The translations under genes were made by a program, and so were the position numbers. Below are positions 17,309 through 23,915 of a stretch of DNA of 64,000 nucleotides, one piece after another. The stretch is from the NCBI RefSeq assembly GCF_019711195.1, contig NZ_CP081299.1:2852001-2916000 (forward strand), given 5' to 3'. The stretch comes from Dyadobacter sp. NIV53 (GTDB taxonomy: Bacteria > Bacteroidota > Bacteroidia > Cytophagales > Spirosomataceae). How positions within the stretch are numbered: the first letter of the stretch is position 1; every line of letters starts with the position of its first letter. Below the pieces are notes generated by a model that saw only the letters and a list, made by a program, of their open reading frames with translations, had not been told where the DNA came from and searched no databases.

Positions 17309-18058
17309 TTACTCCCTGATTGCTGCGTTTAGCATCCAGTCGTAAGTATCGTAAGGCTCGGGCAATGCATCACTGTTCAGTTTCAAAAACATCATATGCA
17401 AATGTGTCGGCGAACGTTTTTTGTAGGCATTAAAGCCTGTCCGGCCCATTTCAGAGATTTTATCACCGGCATTCACCCATTGGCCGGGCTGCACGTTTAC
17501 AATATTATTATGAGCATAATAGAATAACCCATCCAGGCAGGGATCATAAATCCATATCCAGTTACCTCCGCGTAGCTCACTGTCCGATTTCCATTCTGTT
17601 TCTGTGGCAATCACTATTCCGGATGTGAAAGAAAGTACATCAATCGGGTGCCAGGTACGGTCATCAATACCATCCTGATTTTTGTCATATACAAACAGGT
17701 CGTGGGCTGGATGGCTCCCTTTTACATTCATGTCAAAAAGATCAAAACCTTCCGGCCGGAATCCCTCTCCTTTACCACCTATGGATTCTTTGGGTAGATA
17801 ACAGCGTACCGGGTATACAAAATAAGACGAGTCGATAGCACGGCAGGAATCTTTATTAAACTCTGACCTGATATTGCGCATAACTGTCTGAAAAGCAATC
17901 CTTGCCGAATCAGGAGAAATGACACAATCCCTTATATCCAGCTGTATCTGGCGGAAAGTGCTGCAATATTCCAATGTCTTATCAGAGCGATTAGTCCCAT
18001 TTGTCCAGCCAGCAATACTGAAAATCAATACGATACCGGCAATTCCTTTCACAGTCAT
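17309..18058 (-). CDS. M23 family metallopeptidase
   Basis: A 249-residue exported LytM-type peptidase. The zinc ligands are recognisable as HPAHD (HxxxD, about residue 118) and HLHMMF (HxH, about 215), with the usual GDKISEMGRTG and YYAHNN between them. M23 enzymes cut peptide cross-links in peptidoglycan or act as inactive scaffolds; here the ligands look intact. I start at ATG 18058, which opens a signal peptide (MTVKGIAGIVLIFSIAGW); a GTG nine codons upstream is the alternative. Probably periplasmic. No operon partner. Confidence 0.83.
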   Translation of the reverse strand: MTVKGIAGIVLIFSIAGWTNGTNRSDKTLEYCSTFRQIQLDIRDCVISPDSARIAFQTVMRNIRSEFNKDSCRAIDSSYFVYPVRCYLPKESIGGKGEGFRPEGFDLFDMNVKGSHPAHDLFVYDKNQDGIDDRTWHPIDVLSFTSGIVIATETEWKSDSELRGGNWIWIYDPCLDGLFYYAHNNIVNVQPGQWVNAGDKISEMGRTGFNAYKKRSPTHLHMMFLKLNSDALPEPYDTYDWMLNAAIRE

Positions 18059-18225
18059 TAGTACTACCCCTTTCTTCGTCAACACTGATCGTTTTTACTT
18101 TAATCCTGAATTATAAACAAAACCCTTGAAGCCCTGCTAAAATAATAAATTGCAACAAAAATAGGCGTATTACATTAAAAAGCTCCTATAAATTCCTTTA
18201 AACGAAAACACTAAACAATTTTACA

Positions 18226-19197
18226 ATGCAATATCGCCGCTTTGGACGCACCGGATGGGAAGTAAGTGAGATCGGTTATGGGATGTGGGGACTTGCGGGA
18301 TGGACTGGTTCCGACCGCAAAGAAACAGATGATTCACTCAATCTTGCCGTAGAATCCGGCGTTAATTTTTTTGATACTGCATGGGGTTATGCAGAAGGAT
18401 TAAGTGAAAAAATACTGGGAGAACTGATCAAACGGTACCCTGATAAAAAGCTTTATGCAGCTACTAAAATCCCGCCCAAAAACCGTCAGTGGCCGTCAAG
18501 GCCTGAGTTTAAATTAAGCGAAGTTTTCCCGGCCGGCTACATTATTGAATACGCAGAAAAAAGCTTGAAAAACTTAGGGCTGGAACAAATTGACCTCCTT
18601 CAGTTCCACGTTTGGGAAGATAGCTGGGCACAGGAAGATGAATGGAAAGAAGCAATCCAGAAACTGACCAAAGAGGGAAAAGTCGAACGCTGGGGACTGA
18701 GCCTGAACCGCTGGGAACCGGACAATTCGCTGAAAACGCTGAAAACAGGTTTAATTGACGCGGTTCAGGTAATTTATAATATTTTCGATCAGGCACCGGA
18801 AGACAACCTTTTCCCATTATGCAAAAAGATGGATATTGGTGTAATTTCCAGGGTTCCGTTTGATGAAGGCACACTGACAGGAACTTTTACAAAGGAAACC
18901 ACTTTCCCGGCCGACGACTGGCGTTCGACTTATTTCGTTCCTGAGAACCTGAATTCGAGTGTGGACCATGCCGAAGCCCTGAGAAAAGATATACCGGAAG
19001 GTATGACAATGCCTGAACTGGCTTTGAAGTTTATTCTCAACAATACCGATGTGCATACGACCATTCCGGGTATGAGAAAACTGCCTCATGTAAGATCGAA
19101 TGTATCTGCCAGTGATGGTGAAAAATTAGCAATTGATCTGGCAGAAAAACTGAAACAGCATCGTTGGGACCGTGAGCCAACTCAGTGGTCTCAGTAG
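18226..19197 (+). CDS. Aldo/keto reductase
   Basis: A 323-residue NADPH-dependent aldo/keto reductase. The N-terminus RRFGRTGWEVSEIGYGMWG and the catalytic tetrad D50 (FFDTAW), Y55, K81 (AATKIPP) and H128 (LLQFHVW) are all present, and TTIPGMRK near the C-terminus fits the cofactor-binding loop. It is cytoplasmic and reduces aldehydes or ketones; the substrate is not predictable. A palindromic repeat element begins three bases after its stop codon. Confidence 0.9.
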   Translation: MQYRRFGRTGWEVSEIGYGMWGLAGWTGSDRKETDDSLNLAVESGVNFFDTAWGYAEGLSEKILGELIKRYPDKKLYAATKIPPKNRQWPSRPEFKLSEVFPAGYIIEYAEKSLKNLGLEQIDLLQFHVWEDSWAQEDEWKEAIQKLTKEGKVERWGLSLNRWEPDNSLKTLKTGLIDAVQVIYNIFDQAPEDNLFPLCKKMDIGVISRVPFDEGTLTGTFTKETTFPADDWRSTYFVPENLNSSVDHAEALRKDIPEGMTMPELALKFILNNTDVHTTIPGMRKLPHVRSNVSASDGEKLAIDLAEKLKQHRWDREPTQWSQ

Positions 19198-19199
19198 AA

Positions 19200-19322
19200 G
19201 CTCGCCCCGATTTGCAATCGGGAGCGGTTATGGTCTCGCGTTTGTAACGCGCTTAAACAATGTTTAATAAGCACGTTACAAACGTGCAACCATAGCCACC
19301 CCGATTACAAATCGGGGTGAGT
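19200..19322. repeat. REP-like composite palindrome made of four hairpins
   Basis: Four hairpins with three-base loops lie in a row: CCCGATT/AATCGGG (19206-19222), CGCGTT/AACGCG (19237-19251), GCACGTT/AACGTGC (19271-19287) and CACCCCGATT/AATCGGGGTG (19297-19319). The outer two and the inner two match each other in inverted orientation, so the whole 123 bases form one large imperfect inverted repeat with a TTAAACAATGTTTAATAA centre. It fills the convergent gap between the aldo/keto reductase and DoxX genes. It may terminate transcription both ways, but its form is that of a dispersed REP/BIME-type element. Confidence 0.75.
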
Positions 19323-19335
19323 TAAAGAGCTAAAT

Positions 19336-19746
19336 CTATTTAAACAAAGCTTTATCAAAAGAAAACCTTCCGGGACCTGTTAAAAGCAGTGCGATATAAG
19401 GGATTATAAACAATATCGCATGTTCCTTTTTATCAAAAGGGTCGTTCGCGTGAACGATGAACAATACAACGAGCATCGTAAAAAGTAACGGTATAAGCAC
19501 TGCACGGGAAGCCAATCCAATAATTAGTAGAATAGAACAAAAGAATTCTGCACCAATTGTCAGTATTAAAGACAATTCCTCTCCAATTCCAACCGGATCA
19601 GCAAAAGTATGATCTCCGCTCATAAAGTTGCTTAGCTTGGCATATCCATGGTTAATCATCAAAAGAGAGATTCCGACTCTCAAAATAAGTACAGCCCAAT
19701 CGGCCGTATTTGGTAGTTTAACTGGCTTTAAAAAATCTTTCAACAT
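19336..19746 (-). CDS. DoxX family membrane protein
   Basis: A 136-residue protein with four hydrophobic segments and the DoxX signatures LRVGISLLMINHGYAKL (first helix), AEFFCSILLIIGLASR and the closing GPGRFSFDKALF. DoxX-family proteins are small inner membrane proteins, some linked to thiosulfate:quinone oxidoreductase or oxidative stress, most uncharacterised. It is a single gene, divergent from the TonB receptor downstream. Confidence 0.88.
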   Translation of the reverse strand: MLKDFLKPVKLPNTADWAVLILRVGISLLMINHGYAKLSNFMSGDHTFADPVGIGEELSLILTIGAEFFCSILLIIGLASRAVLIPLLFTMLVVLFIVHANDPFDKKEHAILFIIPYIALLLTGPGRFSFDKALFK

Positions 19747-19866
19747 AGATCAATGGGTTATTTGTAATGAGTACTAAGTTACTGTAACCAAAACGGCTTC
19801 GCAGATAGTTCAGAAAAAAAAATAATATACCCGCCAAGAATTCATATTTTATTTGTCAAATAATAT

Positions 19867-19884
19867 TTTTAGATTTGTCTAAAA
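19867..19884 (+). promoter_or_regulatory. Operator-like palindrome upstream of the TonB receptor
   Basis: TTTTAGA-TTTG-TCTAAAA is a perfect 7-bp inverted repeat, 39 bases before the receptor start codon. It overlaps TAGATTTG (19870-19877), which fits the -7 consensus TAnnTTTG, so a bound repressor would block the promoter. The shape is reminiscent of DtxR/MntR-type metal regulator sites; that assignment is inference. Confidence 0.45.
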
Positions 19885-19923
19885 TAATATTAAGATTGAA
19901 ATAAATATAAAATTCGACGATAT

Positions 19924-22215
19924 ATGAAATTACTCATACTACTTATATTTTGTACATTGTCTTTGTCCGCTTTTGGGCAACCTCCGTTGGGGCAACATCC
20001 GTTGGGGCAACATGTACTATCAGGAAAAATCTCTTTGGAGGGACAAACAGAACCTGCATTTGGCGCAGCGGTCTATATCAACGAATTGAAAATTGGCACT
20101 ACTGCTGACACATTGGGTAATTATTTGATCACTTCAATTCCAAAAGGCAATTATACGATCAGGATCAGTTATGTTTCTTTTCCGACAATTACAGAAAAAA
20201 ATATAAGGATCGACAAAAACGTTACAAAAGACTTCACACTAAAATCGGGAGAAAATTCATTAGATGAAGTGGTGGTTACAGGAACGATGAAAGAAGTTTC
20301 CAAACTCGACAGTCCGGTTCCGGTGGACATTATTACCGCAAAATTTATATATAAAAACCCGGTACCAAGTATTTTTGAAGGATTAAGCTATGTAAACGGA
20401 GTCAGGCCACAGCTGAATTGTAATGTGTGCAGCACAGGAGATATCCATATCAACGGATTAGAAGGCCCCTATACGATGGTTCTGATCGACGGCATGCCGA
20501 TGGTAAGCGGGCTTTCGACGGTTTATGGATTATCCGGAATCCCCAATAGCCTGATAGACAGGGTTGAAATTGTAAAAGGACCGGCGTCTACTTTATATGG
20601 TTCGGAAGCTGTTGGCGGATTGATTAATATTATCACTAAAAATCCATCCAAAGCCCCTACCTTTTCAGCAGATGTTTTCAGTACTTCCTGGCTGGATTAT
20701 AATGTAGACCTCGGGCTAAAACTGACTCCCAGCCCAAAAGTAACTTCTTTGCTCGGCATCAGTTATTTCAATTACCAGAATCCGATTGATAATAATAAAG
20801 ATGGCTTTACAGATCTGACTCTGCAAAACCGTATCTCTGTTTTTAACAAATGGTCATTTAATCTTCCGGACAATAAGATGGCCAATGTTGCAATCAGATA
20901 TTATTATGAAGACCGCTGGGGCGGGCAGATGAACTGGAATAAATCTTATCGTGGTGGCAGTGAAGTATATGGCGAGAGTATTTATACCAAACGTTATGAG
21001 ATATTGGGTAATTACCAGCTGCCAACCAAAGAAAAAATCACATTCCAGTATTCGTTCAGCTCTCATAATCAGAACTCGGTTTACGGCCATGTACTTTTTA
21101 ATGCCGACCAGAAAATCTCATTTGCACAATTGTTATGGGATAAAGTAGCAGGGAAACACAACTTCTTATTCGGAGCACCGTTCCGCTATACTTTTTACAA
21201 TGACAACACGCCCGCAACCAGGTATTCGGATGGAAGAGATCATGCGGACCAAACCTTCCTTCCGGGGGTTTTTGTACAGGATGAAATCAAGATGGGTTCT
21301 CATGCGTTGCTGCTAGGTGCGAGATATGATTACAATAGCCGTCACGGGAGTATTTTCACACCCAGACTGGCCTATAAAATAAAGTTAAACCAGACCGATG
21401 TAGTTCGTCTTAACATTGGACGTGGTTTCCGTATTGTTAATTTATTTACCGAGGATCACGCTGCGCTTACGGGTTCAAGGCAGGTTATTGTCAGAGAGAA
21501 ACTGAATCCGGAACAGAGCTGGAATGCAAATATCAATTTTGTAAAAAAGATCGTTACCGGAAATTCCTTTGTTGGTTTCGATGCTTCTGTTTTTTATACT
21601 TACTTCACCAACCGCATTTTACCAGATTATGATACTGATCCGAATCTGATTATTTATGATAACCTGAATGGATATGCAGTTTCAAAAGGAATTAGCCTGA
21701 ATCTGGACTTTAATTTCTCATTTCCCTTAAAAATTATTGCCGGAGGTACGTTTATGGATAATTTCCAGAGCGAGAACGGTATTAAATTCCGGCCTGTATT
21801 AACTGAAAAGTTTACCGGAATCTGGGCTGTTTCTTATGAAATTCAAAAAGCGGGTATATCGTTTGATTATACAGGGAATATTTATGGCCCGATGCGCCTG
21901 CCATTATTGAGTGAAAACGATCCGCGCGCTGCGATATCCCCAATATGGTCGCTGCAAAATATACAGGTAACGAAGAAATTCCCTAACGGGCTGGAATTCT
22001 ATGGCGGAGTAAAAAACCTGCTTAATTTCACGCCTCCTGCGAACTCCATTGCAAGGTCTTTTGATCCGTTTGATAAAAACGTAACCTTTGATCCTCAGGG
22101 ACAAGTAGTGTCAACGCCGGACAATCCAAACCGCTTAACTTTTGATCCATCCTATGTTTTTGCACCCAATCAGGGGATCAGAGGATTCGCAGGTTTCAGG
22201 TATACTTTCCACTAA
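19924..22215 (+). CDS. TonB-dependent outer membrane receptor
   Basis: A 763-residue receptor. It has a signal peptide (about 1-19), an odd short repeat (PPLGQHPLGQH), a carboxypeptidase-like regulatory domain (about 30-115), the plug domain (about 125-235, with VLIDGMPMVSGLSTVYGLSG and VEIVKGPASTLYGSEAVGGLINI) and a 22-strand barrel ending in GIRGFAGFRYTFH with terminal aromatic residues. The plug carries a cysteine pair (NCNVCSTGDIH) also seen in a CirA/BtuB-like subgroup of Bacteroidota receptors for metal chelates or cobalamin. The substrate is uncertain. No SusD-type partner is adjacent, so a siderophore- or metal-type ligand is more likely than a glycan. Confidence 0.87.
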   Translation: MKLLILLIFCTLSLSAFGQPPLGQHPLGQHVLSGKISLEGQTEPAFGAAVYINELKIGTTADTLGNYLITSIPKGNYTIRISYVSFPTITEKNIRIDKNVTKDFTLKSGENSLDEVVVTGTMKEVSKLDSPVPVDIITAKFIYKNPVPSIFEGLSYVNGVRPQLNCNVCSTGDIHINGLEGPYTMVLIDGMPMVSGLSTVYGLSGIPNSLIDRVEIVKGPASTLYGSEAVGGLINIITKNPSKAPTFSADVFSTSWLDYNVDLGLKLTPSPKVTSLLGISYFNYQNPIDNNKDGFTDLTLQNRISVFNKWSFNLPDNKMANVAIRYYYEDRWGGQMNWNKSYRGGSEVYGESIYTKRYEILGNYQLPTKEKITFQYSFSSHNQNSVYGHVLFNADQKISFAQLLWDKVAGKHNFLFGAPFRYTFYNDNTPATRYSDGRDHADQTFLPGVFVQDEIKMGSHALLLGARYDYNSRHGSIFTPRLAYKIKLNQTDVVRLNIGRGFRIVNLFTEDHAALTGSRQVIVREKLNPEQSWNANINFVKKIVTGNSFVGFDASVFYTYFTNRILPDYDTDPNLIIYDNLNGYAVSKGISLNLDFNFSFPLKIIAGGTFMDNFQSENGIKFRPVLTEKFTGIWAVSYEIQKAGISFDYTGNIYGPMRLPLLSENDPRAAISPIWSLQNIQVTKKFPNGLEFYGGVKNLLNFTPPANSIARSFDPFDKNVTFDPQGQVVSTPDNPNRLTFDPSYVFAPNQGIRGFAGFRYTFH

Positions 22216-22306
22216 AAATTACATTAAATTTTACGGAAAAATTCATTTTTCAAAATGGTTTATATAACTATTCGGGGATGAAAAACATTTATTATACTGA
22301 TATTCA

Positions 22307-22337
22307 TTGCATTGAATAATGATTGATTGTATATTTG
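22307..22337 (+). promoter_or_regulatory. Promoter of the CBM48 protein gene
   Basis: TTG at 22307-22309 and TATATTTG at 22330-22337 are separated by 20 bases, a good match to the Bacteroidota consensus. The gene starts 30 bases further on. Confidence 0.6.
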
Positions 22338-22367
22338 TAGCGTCAATATAAAAAACACTACATAACT

Positions 22368-22679
22368 ATGGCATTAACTAAGCAATTTGTAAAAAGTAAA
22401 TCTGTTTACAAAGTTACATTTACAGTACCTGCAGAAGCAGCAGTTGAAACAAAAAAAGTAGCGCTTGTAGGTGAATTTAACGGATGGAATCCGGAGGAAG
22501 GCATCGCTTTGAAAAAACAAAAAGACGGTTCATTTAAAGGAACTCTTGAACTTGGTGCAGGAGAATACCAGTTCAAATATATCCTTGACGATGCAAAATG
22601 GGAAAACGACTGGGAAGCCGATAAATACGTTCCTGCCGGTGTAGATGCTACTGCTGAAAACTCGGTAGTTGTGTTGTAA
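22368..22679 (+). CDS. Small isoamylase early-set (CBM48-like) protein
   Basis: A 103-residue protein that is essentially one early-set/AMPK glycogen-binding domain: KKVALVGEFNGWNPEEG, then LELGAGEYQFKYILDDAKWENDW and the closing VVVL. In larger enzymes this domain binds glycogen or starch chains; stand-alone versions are common in Bacteroidota and have no assigned role. There is no signal peptide, so it is probably cytoplasmic. It has its own promoter and terminator, and a tandem octamer repeat directly after the stop codon. Confidence 0.85.
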   Translation: MALTKQFVKSKSVYKVTFTVPAEAAVETKKVALVGEFNGWNPEEGIALKKQKDGSFKGTLELGAGEYQFKYILDDAKWENDWEADKYVPAGVDATAENSVVVL

Positions 22680-22682
22680 AAA

Positions 22683-22722
22683 CGGTTAAACGGTTAAACG
22701 GTTAAACGGTTAAACGGTTAAA
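22683..22722 (+). repeat. Five tandem copies of CGGTTAAA
   Basis: The octamer CGGTTAAA is repeated five times without error, starting three bases after the stop of the CBM48 gene and ending at its terminator stem. Perfect short tandem repeats like this tend to vary in copy number between strains. Confidence 0.9.
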
Positions 22723-22767
22723 GGAAAATGGCCTGGTATGGTTTATACTGGTCATTTTCCTTTTTTA
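22721..22767 (+). terminator. Rho-independent terminator after the CBM48 gene
   Basis: AAGGAAAATGGCC pairs with GGTCATTTTCCTT (one G-U pair) and is followed by a run of T. The first stem bases overlap the last tandem octamer. Confidence 0.85.
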
Positions 22768-22811
22768 TTTTAAAGTAACCGAAAAGCTAACATTGCGACG
22801 GACCGAGCTAA

Positions 22812-23738
22812 TTACATTGCAAAGTTATCGCTGTCAACGTAAGCTTTGATGAGAGCGGTTTCTCCCTCTTTTCCTTTTTGGGAAACGCCATGCTCCATTC
22901 CCATGATGAATGATTTATTTTCTTTTTTGCTACGGTCGTAGATATACTTAAATATATTTTTATAGTTGATTTCTCCCGTGGTCGGCTCATTGCGGCCTGG
23001 TTCGTCTCCTATCTGAAAATAATCAATTTCACTCCAGGTCATGTCAATATTGTGAATAAGACGGCCTTCGTTTTTTTGCATGTGGTAAATGTCGTACAGT
23101 ATTTTACAAGATTTACTGTTTACGCCACGGCAAATTTCGTAAGTCTGATCGGAAGTACGTAAAAACAAATTAGGGGAATCACTCAGTGGTTCCAGAACCA
23201 TTACCAGTCCGGCCGGTTCCAATATTTCTGCCCCACGGCGAAGTGCATCAATTACATGTCCGGTTTGTACTCCAATCGGCAGATTACGTTCGAAATCACC
23301 AGGTACAACTGTCATCCATTTGGCGTTGACGCGCTTGGCAACTTCCACAGCTTTCCGGCAGCCATTTAAAAAAATATCAATATTTTCTTTTTTACCTGCT
23401 GCCAGTGTATTGGCCCCATTTCCACCTTTATCTACTACAAAAACGCCCATTTCCATCTTCAAACGAAGCATTTCCTTAGCTATTTTCTCCTGCTCTTCTA
23501 CGGGCCGGCCCATCATACCATTGTCTTCCAATGCCATGAATCCCTGGTCAGCCATGAATTTCAACTGATCAATTACATCTTTCCCTACACTATTCTGGAA
23601 CATACCAAAATGTGAGGCATATTTAAGTTTAAATTTATTCGGAGCAAGTGTTCCAGTAGGATTGGCAAAAGTTTCACCTGCTGCAATTGCAGCGCCAGCC
23701 ACCCCTAATGTAGATTTCACAAAATTTCTGCGGAGCAT
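22812..23738 (-). CDS. Sugar phosphate isomerase/epimerase-like TIM barrel, exported
   Basis: A 308-residue AP-endonuclease-2-type TIM barrel resembling hydroxypyruvate isomerase. Likely metal ligands are E in MVLEPLSD, D in LYDIYHMQ, Q in YFQIGDEPGR and E in MGMEHG, all in the expected order. The N-terminus MLRRNFVKSTLGVAGAAIAA is a twin-arginine-like export signal, common for this family in Cytophagales, where such proteins sit in carbohydrate or inositol loci. It lies downstream on the same strand of the PVC-type dehydrogenase-like gene with a gap of about 180 bases. Confidence 0.82.
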   Translation of the reverse strand: MLRRNFVKSTLGVAGAAIAAGETFANPTGTLAPNKFKLKYASHFGMFQNSVGKDVIDQLKFMADQGFMALEDNGMMGRPVEEQEKIAKEMLRLKMEMGVFVVDKGGNGANTLAAGKKENIDIFLNGCRKAVEVAKRVNAKWMTVVPGDFERNLPIGVQTGHVIDALRRGAEILEPAGLVMVLEPLSDSPNLFLRTSDQTYEICRGVNSKSCKILYDIYHMQKNEGRLIHNIDMTWSEIDYFQIGDEPGRNEPTTGEINYKNIFKYIYDRSKKENKSFIMGMEHGVSQKGKEGETALIKAYVDSDNFAM

Positions 23739-23854
23739 ATCTTTCTTTACGTTATGGTTTTAGACATGTAAAGATGGTTTTTATTAAAATATACCCCAAA
23801 AACTAATTTCTTAAATGAATTACCTTGCTACAAATTATTTTGCCAGGAAGAAAT

Positions 23855-23883
23855 GCCACGAATACACTAATTTTCACTAAGTG
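23855..23883. repeat. Half copy of a dispersed GCCACGAATACAC repeat
   Basis: GCCACGAATACACTAATTTTCAC closely resembles one arm of the inverted repeat at 43415-43480. The partner arm is missing here. It lies in the 177-base gap between the TIM-barrel gene and the PVC-type gene. Confidence 0.55.
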
Positions 23884-23915
23884 ATAGTTTATGGCCCGTC
23901 ATATCTTTATGCCTG

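Noticed and set aside
19200..19322. CRISPR-like array
   Set aside because: Repeats are inverted and hairpin-forming with no regular spacers, and no cas genes are present.
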